From Dawidia soli (GTDB taxonomy: Bacteria; Bacteroidota; Bacteroidia; Cytophagales; Cyclobacteriaceae), in assembly GCF_018598185.1 (NCBI RefSeq), contig NZ_JAHESC010000019.1:62001-126000 (forward strand): a stretch of DNA of 64,000 bases. The letters are read 5' to 3'. This document shows positions 45,516 through 55,037 of this stretch, one piece after another (position 1 is the first letter of the stretch; each line of letters begins with the position of its first letter). The notes under the pieces are model-generated. The model made no database searches and was not told the origin of the DNA. It saw only the letters and a list, made by a program, of their open reading frames with translations. The translations under genes and the position numbers were made by a program.

Positions 45516-46961
45516 ATGAGTAAGATCAGGCGCCTGGCAGGCGAGACAGTATTATACGGACTAGGCAGCATCCTTCCCCGTTTTCTCAACTTCCTCCTTA
45601 TCCGCCCGCACACCGACAAATTTCCGCCGGAGGCCTACAGCGTCATCACCAAGCTGTTTGTCTACACTGCTGTGATCAATGTGCTCTTTACGTTCGGCAT
45701 GGAAACCGCCTACTTCCGGTTTGCCAATAAAAATGACCTGAACGAGCAGAAGGTATTTAACCTGACGCAGACCGTAGTCGTTTCGATCAGCCTGTTCTTT
45801 AGCCTGGTGCTGGTGTTGCTGGCAGATCCGGCGGCCAGCTTTTTAAGCATACCCGGTCATGCCAACCTGGTCGTATGGCTGGCCGCGATCCTCTTTATCG
45901 ACGCCGTGGTGGCGATCCCTTTTGCCCGGCTGCGCCTGCAGAAGAAAGCGCTGCAGTTCACCATCGGCAAGCTGGTGAACATTGGCATCATCATCGGCCT
46001 GAACTACTATTTTCTGTACGTGGTGTTCGACCCGGCGCGTGGCGTCGGCTTTGTCGTATTGGCAAACCTCGTGGCCAATGCTTTTTACCTGCTCTTCTTT
46101 GCCGGCATGCTGCGTCAGTGGAAGCCTTCGTACGATCGCACCCTGTCGCCCGACATGTTCCGGTATGCCTATCCAATCATGCTCATGGGCCTGGCGGGCA
46201 TGACCAACGAAATGTTTTCGCGTGCCACGCTGGAGTGGTGGCTGCCCGAAGGGTTTTACCCCGGGCATTCGGCCGACTACGCGCTGGGCGTATTCGGCGC
46301 CTGCTACAAATTTGCCATTCTCATGAACCTGGCCATACAGGCATTCCGTTATGCCGCCGAGCCGTTCTTCTTTGCCAACGCCGCAGATAAGAACTCGCCG
46401 GGGCTGTTTGCCACCGTCAATCACTACTTTATCATTGTCTGCTGCCTGTTGTTCCTGGCCGTGAGCACAAACCTCGACATCATCGGGTTCCTGTTCCTGA
46501 AAAACAAAGCTTACTGGGAAGGGCTTGTCATCGTGCCGGTGCTACTGTTGGGCTACCTGTTCCTAGGCGTCTACTACAACCTGTCGGCGTGGTTTAAGCT
46601 GAGCGACCGGACGTATTTCGGCACCTTTCTGACGGTCGGTGGGGCCATTATTACGATCGTGGCCAACTATATACTCATCCCGCTGTATGGCTATATGGGC
46701 AGTAGCTGGGCGACATTGATATGTTATGCTTCGATGGCCATCGCGTGCTACCTGCTCGGACAAAAATATTATCCCATCCCCTACCGGGTCGCCGCCGGAA
46801 TGGGGTATATACTCGGCACGGTCGCGCTCGCCTGGGGAATCAACAAAATACCATTTGATAATTTGTGGATCGGCACGGGAGTGCGGGGAATAATAATCAT
46901 AGTTTACATCGGCACGATTTTTTTCCTGGAAAGGAAATCATTAACACGAGCTGTCCGATGA
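45516..46961 (+). CDS. Polysaccharide flippase (Wzx/MATE-like)
   Basis: 481 residues and about 12-14 membrane helices. The start MSKIRRLAGETVLYGLGSILPR matches the amphipathic beginning of lipopolysaccharide or O-antigen flippases of the MVF/MATE superfamily. Charged loops alternate with helices to the end, which finishes with RKSLTRAVR. The substrate would be a lipid-linked sugar. It starts the plus-strand envelope block; a sugar nucleotidyltransferase gene follows after 74 bp. Confidence 0.88.
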   Translation: MSKIRRLAGETVLYGLGSILPRFLNFLLIRPHTDKFPPEAYSVITKLFVYTAVINVLFTFGMETAYFRFANKNDLNEQKVFNLTQTVVVSISLFFSLVLVLLADPAASFLSIPGHANLVVWLAAILFIDAVVAIPFARLRLQKKALQFTIGKLVNIGIIIGLNYYFLYVVFDPARGVGFVVLANLVANAFYLLFFAGMLRQWKPSYDRTLSPDMFRYAYPIMLMGLAGMTNEMFSRATLEWWLPEGFYPGHSADYALGVFGACYKFAILMNLAIQAFRYAAEPFFFANAADKNSPGLFATVNHYFIIVCCLLFLAVSTNLDIIGFLFLKNKAYWEGLVIVPVLLLGYLFLGVYYNLSAWFKLSDRTYFGTFLTVGGAIITIVANYILIPLYGYMGSSWATLICYASMAIACYLLGQKYYPIPYRVAAGMGYILGTVALAWGINKIPFDNLWIGTGVRGIIIIVYIGTIFFLERKSLTRAVR

Positions 46962-47035
46962 ATTTTAATTATTTTGCCAGTAGTTTATGCAGCGGCACAT
47001 TTTGCTGCATAACATTTTAACCAATCACCTCTCTT

Positions 47036-48040
47036 ATGAACATGATAATCCCCATGGCGGGCCTGGGAAAACGTTTACGCCCGCACACGCTCTCCGTTCC
47101 GAAGCCACTGTTGCCTATTGCCGGAAAGCCCATCGTACACCGCCTGGTGGAAGACATCGCCAAAGTCACTCCGGAAAAGATCGACAAGATCGGCTTCATT
47201 ATCCACCCCAGCTTCGGTAAAGAAGTAGAAGAAAGCCTCATTGCCATTGCACGCGAGGTAGGTGCAGAGGGCAAGATTTACTATCAGGAAACTGCCCTGG
47301 GTATATCGCACGCACTGCTCTTTGCCAAGGAACTGTTTACCGGCAAGGTGATCGTGGCCTTCGCCGACACCCTCTTCAAAGCAGAGTTCAAGCTGGACAC
47401 CAACAAAGACGGGATCATTTGGGTACAGCGCGTAGACGACCCCTCGCAGTTTGGCGTGGTCCGTCTCAACGACGCCGGCGAGATCGTGGAGATGGTAGAG
47501 AAACCTTCACAGCCTGTATCCGACCTGGCCATCATCGGCATCTACTTCTTTAAGGACGGTGCAGCCCTCGCCCGCGAGATGCAGTACCTCATCGACAACG
47601 ACATCAAGGACAAAGGCGAGTACCAGTTTACTTCCGCCCTGCAGCGGCTCAGCAACGCCGGTGCCAAGCTTATGACCGGCCAGGTGACCGAGTGGCTCGA
47701 CTGCGGCAATAAGAACGTGACCGTGCAAACCAACCAGCGGTACCTGGAATTCATTAAAGACCAGAAGCTGGTCTCCGATAAAGCCAAGGTCATAAACTCC
47801 GTCATTATCCCCCCGTGCTACGTCGGCGCCGGCGCAGTTATCGAAAATTCTGTCATCGGCCCCTACGTATCGGTAGGCGAAAATACCCGCATTTCCGACA
47901 GCCGTATCCAAAATTCGATCCTCCAAAAGGAAGGCCGCGTATCAAAGGCACTCCTGGAAAACAGCATGTTTGGGAATTTCGCTATTTTTGAAGGTTCATC
48001 GCTCGATTTGAGCGTTGGTGACTTCAATACCATAGCGTGA
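47036..48040 (+). CDS. Sugar-phosphate nucleotidyltransferase
   Basis: 334 residues. The GT-A-like N-terminal domain starts with the signature MIIPMAGLGKRLRPHTLSVP followed by KPLLPIAGKP. The conserved ATP/NTP loop and the FADTLFKAEF metal-binding Asp are present. The last ~80 residues form a left-handed beta-helix (VINSVIIPPCYVGAGAVIEN, then SVIGPYVSVG), as in RmlA-long or GlmU-like enzymes. Product sugar unknown; glucose-1-phosphate thymidylyl- or uridylyltransferase is likely. Overlaps the next gene by 4 bp (GTGA). Confidence 0.9.
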   Translation: MNMIIPMAGLGKRLRPHTLSVPKPLLPIAGKPIVHRLVEDIAKVTPEKIDKIGFIIHPSFGKEVEESLIAIAREVGAEGKIYYQETALGISHALLFAKELFTGKVIVAFADTLFKAEFKLDTNKDGIIWVQRVDDPSQFGVVRLNDAGEIVEMVEKPSQPVSDLAIIGIYFFKDGAALAREMQYLIDNDIKDKGEYQFTSALQRLSNAGAKLMTGQVTEWLDCGNKNVTVQTNQRYLEFIKDQKLVSDKAKVINSVIIPPCYVGAGAVIENSVIGPYVSVGENTRISDSRIQNSILQKEGRVSKALLENSMFGNFAIFEGSSLDLSVGDFNTIA

Positions 48041-49809
48041 CGGGACAAAAACTGCATATTACCTGCGCCATGATCCTCTTTGTGGCACTCTTCGCCTCGG
48101 GCGACATCATGGCGCAGCGTAAAAAAAAGAACGGTGGGGACGAACAGGCTTCCGGCATCAAGCTTCGCGAAGCAGAATTTTACTTTACCGAAGGTGAAAA
48201 GTTCTTCATTCTCGAAGACTACGCCAAAGCACTCCTCTACTACCAGCGAACGCTCGAAATCACGCCCGACAATGCCACGGTGCACTATAAAGTGGCCGAA
48301 GTACTCGCCCAAAGCAACCGGCAGGAAGATCTTCTCCGCGCCTCCCTCAGCATCGAAAGCGCACTGAAGCTCGAAAAGAAGAATAAATATTTTTACCTGC
48401 TCGCGGCCAACATCTATAGCAGCCTGACCCGCTTTGACAAAGCCGCCGAAGCCTACGAAAGCCTGATCAAAGAAGTACCCGATACCGAAGAATACTTCTA
48501 CGACCTGGCCGCCGTCTATCAATATGCCAACCGTTTTGAAGACGCCATCAAGACCTACAACCGCGCCGAAGCAGTACTGGGCGTAAACGAAATATCGTCC
48601 GTACAGAAACAGCGCCTGTACCTGCAACAGGGCAAGATCAAGGAAGCCCTGGCCGAAGGCGAGAAGCTGATCACCGCCTTCCCCGGCGAAGAGCGCTACA
48701 GCATGGGCTTTGCCGAGCTGCTGGCTCAGAAAAATCTGCGCGACGAAGCCATTCAGCACCTCGAAAAATTTATCGCCCAGAACCCCGACGCCGGCAATGC
48801 CAAGATGCTCCTGGCAGGCTTCTACCGCGATGCCCAGCAGGAAGCAAAGGCCCGCCCGCTGCTGCTCAACCTGTTTGACGACCCCAACGTAGAGATCGGC
48901 AGCAAGCTGATCGTCATGGGCACCTACAATGCCGAGATCAACCAGCGCAAATCACGCACAGGGGATACCGACAACGAGCTGGTATCGTATGTCTTTTCCC
49001 TCTTCGGGAAGCTCGAAAAGAACTACCCCACCGAGTCGGGTGTCCACATCGTGGGCGGCGACCTGAACCTGGCCGTGGGCAAAGCCCGCGATGCACAAAA
49101 AGAATACCTCAAGGCCATCGAGCTGGGCGACGTGAACTTCGAAGTGTGGGAGAACCTGCTGTACCTCGAGACGCAGCTCGACCAGTGGGACGCCGTCATC
49201 CGTCACGCCGACCAGGCCCTGGAGATGTTCCCCAACCAGGCCATGATCCACTACTTCAGCGGCAATGCACACCTGCGCAAGCGTCATTACCCCGAGGCCA
49301 TTGCCGCGCTGCAGCAGTCCAAGCGGCTGTCGGCCTCCAACCCTTCGGTGCTGTCAGACATCAACGGACTGCTGGGCGACGCCTATCATGCCGCCCGGGA
49401 GTACGACAAGTCCGACAAGGCCTACGAAGAAGCGCTGCTGCTGACGCCCGAGAACAGCACCGTGCTGAACAATTACAGCTACTACCTTTCCCTGCGAAAG
49501 GTGAACCTGGAGAAGGCCGAAAAAATGGCATCCCTGCTCATAAAGAATAACCCGGAAAATGCCACCTTCTTGGATACGTACGCCTGGGTGTTGTATGTTC
49601 GTGGCAAATTTAAAGATGCCCGCAAGGCCATCGAGCGTGCCATTGAAACCGGTAAGGCAACGGCGACACACTTCGAGCACTACGGCGACATCCTCTTCCA
49701 ACTGGGCGATGTGAATGGCGCCGTGCAGCAGTGGGAGAAGGCCCGGGGCATGAATGCGAACAGTGAAATATTAAATAAGAAAATTGCGAATAGAAAGATC
49801 TATGAATAG
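48037..49809 (+). CDS. Tetratricopeptide repeat protein, secreted
   Basis: 590 residues beginning at GTG 48037, whose GTGA overlaps the stop of the nucleotidyltransferase gene. A signal peptide covers about 1-27 (ending DIMAQ). About ten to twelve TPR units follow, e.g. AEFYFTEGEKFFILEDYAKA and VLNNYSYYLSLRKVNLEKAE. The layout fits a periplasmic or outer-membrane scaffold for the envelope proteins encoded next to it (inference). The end overlaps the DUF4292 gene by 8 bp. Confidence 0.9.
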   Translation: MTGQKLHITCAMILFVALFASGDIMAQRKKKNGGDEQASGIKLREAEFYFTEGEKFFILEDYAKALLYYQRTLEITPDNATVHYKVAEVLAQSNRQEDLLRASLSIESALKLEKKNKYFYLLAANIYSSLTRFDKAAEAYESLIKEVPDTEEYFYDLAAVYQYANRFEDAIKTYNRAEAVLGVNEISSVQKQRLYLQQGKIKEALAEGEKLITAFPGEERYSMGFAELLAQKNLRDEAIQHLEKFIAQNPDAGNAKMLLAGFYRDAQQEAKARPLLLNLFDDPNVEIGSKLIVMGTYNAEINQRKSRTGDTDNELVSYVFSLFGKLEKNYPTESGVHIVGGDLNLAVGKARDAQKEYLKAIELGDVNFEVWENLLYLETQLDQWDAVIRHADQALEMFPNQAMIHYFSGNAHLRKRHYPEAIAALQQSKRLSASNPSVLSDINGLLGDAYHAAREYDKSDKAYEEALLLTPENSTVLNNYSYYLSLRKVNLEKAEKMASLLIKNNPENATFLDTYAWVLYVRGKFKDARKAIERAIETGKATATHFEHYGDILFQLGDVNGAVQQWEKARGMNANSEILNKKIANRKIYE

Positions 49810-50557
49810 ACACCTTAGGTTTTGGCTTTTCGGCCTGGCAGTCCTCGCCGTGGCCTGTAGCAAGAAAGCCGTCAGCACGCTCCCTACCGGCCTCGCCAAA
49901 CCCGACCTGAATATTGAAGAGATACACTTTGAATACATGCAGGGCAAGGCACGCATGGTGCTGCGCGATGCAAACAAAGAACGCGAAGTAAAGACCAACA
50001 TCCGCATTCACAAAGACAGCGTCATCTGGATGACCTTCTCTGTCATCGGCGTGCAGGGAGGCAAGGCGCTGATCAACAAAGACTCGATCACGATCGTCTC
50101 CAACCTCGACAAAGAATACTTTGTGTTTGAATATGCCGAGCTTTCCAAACGGTATAATTTCGATATCAACTACAACGTTATACAGGAGGCCATGCTCGGT
50201 AACCTCATCCTGCCGCGCAACGAGTCGGATGACATCAGCCAGGAGTCGTCATTTTTTATGTTAAAACAGCAGACCGGCAACATCACCGTCAGCAACTATG
50301 TGAACGCGGCCAGCATGAAGATCGAGAAGGTGGACATGAAGGAAAGCACGAACAACAATTCACTTACGCTCAACTACTCCAACTTCCAGCCGGTGGGCGG
50401 CAAGCTCTTCCCGTACAACGGTACGATCAACCTCTTTTACAAAACGCTGAGTGGCGTTCTGAACACCACGATCATCTTCGAGTATAACAAGGCCGAGGTC
50501 AGTGATAAGCAACTGAAATTCCCGTTTAACATACCCAAGAAGTATGTCCGCAGGTAA
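49802..50557 (+). CDS. DUF4292 lipoprotein
   Basis: 251 residues from ATG MNRHLRFWLFG, overlapping the upstream TPR gene by 8 bp. A lipoprotein signal ends in LAVACSKK (lipobox A-V-A-C, Cys at 19). The rest fits DUF4292: LNIEEIHFEYMQGKARMVLR, then NIRIHKDSVIWMTFSVIGVQ with the conserved Trp, and EYAELSKRYNFDINY. LolA/LolB-like beta-sheet carriers have a similar rhythm, so a lipid-handling role is a fair guess. It overlaps the EnvC-like gene by 14 bp, so expression is tightly linked. Confidence 0.88.
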   Translation: MNRHLRFWLFGLAVLAVACSKKAVSTLPTGLAKPDLNIEEIHFEYMQGKARMVLRDANKEREVKTNIRIHKDSVIWMTFSVIGVQGGKALINKDSITIVSNLDKEYFVFEYAELSKRYNFDINYNVIQEAMLGNLILPRNESDDISQESSFFMLKQQTGNITVSNYVNAASMKIEKVDMKESTNNNSLTLNYSNFQPVGGKLFPYNGTINLFYKTLSGVLNTTIIFEYNKAEVSDKQLKFPFNIPKKYVRR

Positions 50558-51731
50558 GGCGTTATTACTTGTTGTTCTACTATCGGCCGGCTGCCTTCCC
50601 CTGCATGCGCAAAACAAAAAAGCGCAGCTACAGAAGGAGAAGCAGCAAAACCTGGAAAAAATTAAAGAAACCGAAAAGATTCTTTCGGAAACATCTGCCA
50701 AGAAGAAAAACTCCGTCGGCGAGCTGAACGCTGTCAATCAGCGCATCACCGAGCAAGAGGGCCTCGTCTCCTCCATCAAGGGCGAAGTACGCCTGCTCGA
50801 CGGTGAGATCGGCGAAAACAATGATATCATCCGCGCGCTGGAAGACGACCTGACCAAGCTCAAAAAAGAATACGCCAAAATGCTGTATGCCGCCCAAAAG
50901 GCGCAGAACAGCACCTCCCGTTTAACATTCCTCTTCTCGGCAGAGTCGTTTGACCAGCTCATCATGCGCATGCGCTACATGGAGCAATACTCGGAAACAC
51001 GCAAGCTGCAAGCCGCAGAGATCGCCAAGGTACAGGAAGCCCTCGGCGGCCAGGTGCGCGAGATCGAAGCCCGGCGCACGGAAAAGAACAAGCTGCTGCT
51101 GGAAGAAGAGCGCGAGAATGAAAACCTGGCCGACCTGCGCAAAAAGCAGAACTCCATTGTAAAGTCCCTCGAGAAAGAAGAAAAGAAACTGCGCAAGGAC
51201 ATCGCGGCTACCAAGAAGGCCAACGCCGAGCTGGAAAAACTTATCGAAAAAATCATTGCCGAAGAGCTTGCCCGTGAGTCGCGCGCGACCAAAAAGAGCA
51301 GCGAGGCGGTAGTCGCCCTCTCCTCGTCGTTCGAGCATAATAAGAACAAATTCCCCTGGCCCTGCTCGGGCTTTGTGTCGCAGAAGTTCGGCCGGCAGAA
51401 CCACGCCGTCATCAAGGGCATCATCGTTCAGAACAACGGCGTGAACATTCAGACCAAAGAAGACGAGAAGGTAAAAAGCATTTTTGAAGGCGAAGTGACC
51501 CGTGTAGCTTTTATCCAGACCATGGGCAGCTCGGTCATTATTAAACACGGCGAGTACTTTACGGTGTATGCCGGTCTGAAGGAGGTTTTTGTGCGTACAG
51601 GCCAAAAAATAACCACCAACCAGGAAATCGGGCGGGTATTTTCAAATGCCGACGGGGTGTCGGAGTTGCGGTTCCAGATCTTTAAGGGCACGACGCCTCT
51701 CGACCCCCAAGGATGGCTACGCAACATGTAA
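50544..51731 (+). CDS. EnvC-like murein hydrolase activator (degenerate M23)
   Basis: 395 residues with a signal peptide (about 1-22, ending LHAQ). Residues about 25-260 form long coiled coils rich in Lys, Glu and Gln, as in EnvC. The last ~125 residues form a LytM/M23 fold starting at FPWPCSGFVSQKFG. Zinc ligands are missing: the HxxxD site reads NNGVNIQ, YAHL reads YAGL, and the last site is LRFQIF. So it should be a non-catalytic activator of amidases for cell separation, as EnvC is, probably under FtsEX control (inference). DUF4292 gene overlaps upstream; tatA follows with its own promoter. Confidence 0.9.
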   Translation: MSAGKALLLVVLLSAGCLPLHAQNKKAQLQKEKQQNLEKIKETEKILSETSAKKKNSVGELNAVNQRITEQEGLVSSIKGEVRLLDGEIGENNDIIRALEDDLTKLKKEYAKMLYAAQKAQNSTSRLTFLFSAESFDQLIMRMRYMEQYSETRKLQAAEIAKVQEALGGQVREIEARRTEKNKLLLEEERENENLADLRKKQNSIVKSLEKEEKKLRKDIAATKKANAELEKLIEKIIAEELARESRATKKSSEAVVALSSSFEHNKNKFPWPCSGFVSQKFGRQNHAVIKGIIVQNNGVNIQTKEDEKVKSIFEGEVTRVAFIQTMGSSVIIKHGEYFTVYAGLKEVFVRTGQKITTNQEIGRVFSNADGVSELRFQIFKGTTPLDPQGWLRNM

Positions 51732-51793
51732 GAAAAACCCGTTTTTAATACCTGCCGCCGGCCCCCACTGGCCGCCTCCCACATCCACATTCG

Positions 51794-51824
51794 TTTGACG
51801 GTAATCTTTTTTGGTCTACTTTTG
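51794..51824 (+). promoter_or_regulatory. Bacteroidota-type promoter of tatA-gatA
   Basis: TTTG (51794-51797), a 19-bp spacer, then TACTTTTG (51817-51824): a perfect match to the -33/-7 consensus TTTG-N19-TANNTTTG. It lies 24 bp before the tatA ATG. Confidence 0.8.
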
Positions 51825-51847
51825 TACTCTATTTAAAATTTTAAGCC

Positions 51848-52051
51848 ATGAAAGCTATCATATTGTTTCTCAGTGGGGTTGGTTTCCAGGAAATTCTGCT
51901 TATCGGCCTTTTTGTACTGGTGTTCTTTGGCGCCAAAAAAATCCCCGAATTCATGAAGGGTCTTGGAAAGGGCGTAAAAGAATTTAAAAGTGCCGTAAAC
52001 GATGTAAAGAAAGACGTCGAGGAAGCCGGCAAAATCGAAGAAGGTAAATAG
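51848..52051 (+). CDS. tatA: Twin-arginine translocase subunit TatA/E
   Basis: 67 residues, one membrane helix (about 13-29), the conserved Phe-Gly at [10 protein letters not shown], and an amphipathic helix (about 33-50) [20 protein letters not shown], with an acidic/Lys tail. The length is at the short end of the TatA/E group. TatC is not in the window, so the pore partner is elsewhere. Good promoter in front; gatA begins 3 bp after the stop codon, so they share a transcript. Confidence 0.94.
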   Translation: MKAIILFLSGVGFQEILLIGLFVLVFFGAKKIPEFMKGLGKGVKEFKSAVNDVKKDVEEAGKIEEGK

Positions 52052-52053
52052 TC

Positions 52054-53484
52054 TTGAAAACGTACGCTACATTTCGCGAGATACAGCACGATCTGCAGCG
52101 CGGCGCCACTACCAGCATCGAGCTGGTTCGTCATCACCTGGATAACATCCGGAAGAAAGCACACCTCAATGCATTTTTGAGCGTGTACGAAGAAGAAGCG
52201 CTTCTTCAGGCCGCGGCAGTCGACAAGAAAATCAAAGAAGGCAAAGCTGGTAAGCTGGCGGGCCTCGTCGTAGGTCTGAAAGATGTCCTTGCCTACAAAG
52301 ACCACCCGCTCCAGGGCGCAAGCCGGGTGTTGGATGGTTTTATTTCTCAGTTTAACGGTACCGCCGTTCAACGCCTGCTGGACGAAGACGCCATCATCAT
52401 CGGTCGCCAGAACTGCGACGAGTTTGCCATGGGCTCTTCCAATGAAAACTCTGCCTTTGGCCCCGTGCTGAACGATGCCGACAATACCCGCGTGCCGGGT
52501 GGATCGTCGGGAGGTTCGGCCGTTGCCGTACAGGCAGATATGTGCCAGGTGTCCATCGGCTCTGACACCGGCGGCTCCGTGCGTCAGCCCGCAGCCTTTT
52601 GCGGCCTGGTAGGCCTCAAGCCCACCTACTCCCGCATTTCCCGCTACGGCCTGGTGGCCTATGGCTCGTCGTTCGACTGTATTGGCATTTTTGGCAAATC
52701 GGTAGAAGACGTAGCCCTGGTGCTCGAAGTCATGGCCGGTGCCGACGACATGGACAGCACCGTGTCACAACAACCCGTACCGTCTTACTCCGCCGAGCTT
52801 ACAGCATCCAACGGCAAGCCTTACAAGGTAGCCTATGTGCGTGAGATCGACGGCGGCGAAGGCCTGCAACCCGAGATCCGCGACGCCATCGTCGCCAAGC
52901 TCGACCAGATCCGCGCCGCAGGACACTCGGTAGAAGTGATCGACTTCCCTTTACAAGAGTACGTACTGCCTACGTACTACATCCTGGCGACGGCCGAAGC
53001 AAGCTCCAACCTGTCACGCTACGACGGCGTGCGGTATGGCTATCGCAGCGCCGACGCCACAGACCTTAGCTCACTGTATAAGAAGAGCCGGTCAGAAGGA
53101 TTTGGCAAGGAAGTACAGCGACGCATTCTGCTCGGCACGTTTGTACTGAGCGCGAGCTACTACGATGCCTACTATACCAAAGCGCAAAAGGTACGCCGCA
53201 TCATCCGCGAGAAAACAAAAGAATTGCTGCGGCAGTATGACTTCATCGTCATGCCCATCACTCCTACCACTGCGTTTAAGTTGGGAGAGCACACCGATAA
53301 TCCGTTAGAGATGTACTTGGCGGATCTTTTTTCCGTTCAAGCTAATGTGGCCGGTGTACCCGCCATTGCCGTGCCGTGTGGCAACGACAACCAAGGCCTA
53401 CCCATGGGCTTGCAGGTTATTGCCGACGACTTCGAAGAATCGAAGCTTTTACATTTTTCAAACGCATTACTGAAAATGAATTGA
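52054..53484 (+). CDS. gatA: Asp-tRNA(Asn)/Glu-tRNA(Gln) amidotransferase subunit A
   Basis: Amidase subunit that releases ammonia from glutamine for tRNA-bound Asp/Glu. 476 residues from TTG at 52054, chosen because MKTYATFREIQHDLQRG matches the family start and no ATG is nearby. The Ser-cisSer-Lys triad is present: Lys in VVGLKDVLAYKDHP, cis-Ser in GGSSGGSAVAVQADM, nucleophile Ser in SDTGGSVRQPAAFCGLVGLK. The rest continues to a normal end. gatB/gatC are not in the window. Three bp after tatA and 1 bp before the transglycosylase gene. Confidence 0.95.
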   Translation: MKTYATFREIQHDLQRGATTSIELVRHHLDNIRKKAHLNAFLSVYEEEALLQAAAVDKKIKEGKAGKLAGLVVGLKDVLAYKDHPLQGASRVLDGFISQFNGTAVQRLLDEDAIIIGRQNCDEFAMGSSNENSAFGPVLNDADNTRVPGGSSGGSAVAVQADMCQVSIGSDTGGSVRQPAAFCGLVGLKPTYSRISRYGLVAYGSSFDCIGIFGKSVEDVALVLEVMAGADDMDSTVSQQPVPSYSAELTASNGKPYKVAYVREIDGGEGLQPEIRDAIVAKLDQIRAAGHSVEVIDFPLQEYVLPTYYILATAEASSNLSRYDGVRYGYRSADATDLSSLYKKSRSEGFGKEVQRRILLGTFVLSASYYDAYYTKAQKVRRIIREKTKELLRQYDFIVMPITPTTAFKLGEHTDNPLEMYLADLFSVQANVAGVPAIAVPCGNDNQGLPMGLQVIADDFEESKLLHFSNALLKMN

Positions 53485-53485
53485 G

Positions 53486-54946
53486 ATGAGGAAACCCATT
53501 CTCTTGACAGCCATCACTCTTTTTGCAACCGCAGCAGTGGCCCAGGTAGCTCCGAAGGCCCCCGTTGATTCGGTTGTGGTGGACTCTCTGGAGGTAGCCG
53601 AAGCAGAAGAGGAAATGCTGTATAAAGAAGATACAGCAGACTACGAATACTTCGCCCTGCCGACCGAGATCGAGTACATCCCCGGCGACGACGACCCTCA
53701 ACTGATCGCCGACCGCCTGGCCTGTATCGATACCAAAATGAACCTGGTATACAACGACCGCATCCACGCCTTTATCAACTACTTTACGGTAAAAGACCGT
53801 GAGTATACCAAAATGGTGATGCGCCGGCGTAACCTCTATTTTCCCATCTTTGAAAAATACCTGAAGCAATACGGCCTGCCCGAAGAGCTCAAGTACCTGT
53901 CCATTATCGAGTCGGGCCTCAATCCCCGCGCGGTATCCCGCGCACGGGCCGTGGGCCTCTGGCAATTCATGTCGGGTACGGGCAAATACTATGGCCTGCA
54001 CAACGACTGGTTCATCGACGAGCGCATGGACCCCGAAAAGTCGACCGAAGCTGCCTGCCGTTACCTGCGCGACCTGTACAACATGTTCCACGACTGGGAA
54101 ATGGCCCTGGCCGCCTACAACACCGGCCCTGGCAACGTAAAGCGCGCCATTCGCCGCTCGGGCTACAAACGTACCTTCTGGGAGATCTATCCCAACCTGC
54201 CGCGCGAAACCCGTTCATACGTGCCGCAGTTCGTGGCCATTACCTATACCATGAACTACCTCGACGAGCACAACTTCTTTGACGAAGGCGAAGAAATGCT
54301 CGTGACATCCGACACCATCCGCACCAAAAAATTCCTGCACTTCGACACCTTCGCCAGCCTGACCAACAGCTGCATCGATGACTTGCAACGGCTCAACCCC
54401 TCCATCCAGCACAACGCCATGCCGGAGACAGGTAAGCCCTACATCTTACACATCCCGCGCGAAGCCAAAATTGTGCTGGACAGCAACCGTCTGGCCATTC
54501 TCGACTCGGCCTCCAAGACGGGCCGCAAAGAACTGGAACTGCTGGCCCGCAACACCGCCGGCAGCACCTACGGCCGCGACCGCATTGTATACAAAGTACG
54601 CAGCGGCGACGTGCTCGGCTCGATCGCCATCCGCCACGGCGTGCGCGTAACCGACCTCAAGAAGTGGAACCGCCTGCGGGGCAACACCATTCACGTAGGC
54701 CAGCGCCTCAACATCTGGCTGCGCGGCAGCAAACCCAGCAGCAGCGCCACCACGATGATGGCCTCGGCAAAATCTACATCACCCGCGCCGATCCCCGACT
54801 CGAAAATATATGTCGTCCAGCCGGGCGATACCCTGTGGCACATCTCTCAAAAGTTTGAAGGACTGTCGGTTGAAAAGATCAAGTCCCTCAACAATCTCAA
54901 CAACACAAAACTGCAGCCCGGTCAGAAGCTCATCATCGGGATGTAA
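53486..54946 (+). CDS. LysM-containing lytic transglycosylase (MltD-like)
   Basis: Cleaves glycan strands of peptidoglycan. 486 residues. A signal peptide (about 1-18) precedes a linker, then a SLT domain with the catalytic Glu in LSIIESGLNPRAVSRARAVG (about 141) and AAYNTGPGNVKRAIRRSG downstream. Two LysM repeats follow: YKVRSGDVLGSIAIRHGVRV and YVVQPGDTLWHISQKFEGLS. It begins 1 bp after gatA. With the EnvC-like gene, the block joins wall-cleaving functions. Ends at a strong terminator. Confidence 0.94.
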   Translation: MRKPILLTAITLFATAAVAQVAPKAPVDSVVVDSLEVAEAEEEMLYKEDTADYEYFALPTEIEYIPGDDDPQLIADRLACIDTKMNLVYNDRIHAFINYFTVKDREYTKMVMRRRNLYFPIFEKYLKQYGLPEELKYLSIIESGLNPRAVSRARAVGLWQFMSGTGKYYGLHNDWFIDERMDPEKSTEAACRYLRDLYNMFHDWEMALAAYNTGPGNVKRAIRRSGYKRTFWEIYPNLPRETRSYVPQFVAITYTMNYLDEHNFFDEGEEMLVTSDTIRTKKFLHFDTFASLTNSCIDDLQRLNPSIQHNAMPETGKPYILHIPREAKIVLDSNRLAILDSASKTGRKELELLARNTAGSTYGRDRIVYKVRSGDVLGSIAIRHGVRVTDLKKWNRLRGNTIHVGQRLNIWLRGSKPSSSATTMMASAKSTSPAPIPDSKIYVVQPGDTLWHISQKFEGLSVEKIKSLNNLNNTKLQPGQKLIIGM

Positions 54947-54964
54947 TTCATAAAGACATCAAAA

Positions 54965-54996
54965 AAAAAGAGCCTCGCTTGTGCGAGGCTCTTTTT
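54965..54996. terminator. Bidirectional terminator after the transglycosylase gene
   Basis: A perfect 14-bp stem (AAAAAGAGCCTCGC / GCGAGGCTCTTTTT) with a 4-nt loop and T-run on both strands. Ends the tatA-gatA-mltD transcript; may also serve the minus-strand gene at 55096. Confidence 0.92.
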
Positions 54997-55037
54997 TTTG
55001 TATTCGCATTCTGGCTCAAGTCTGAGCGAAGCGGTGA

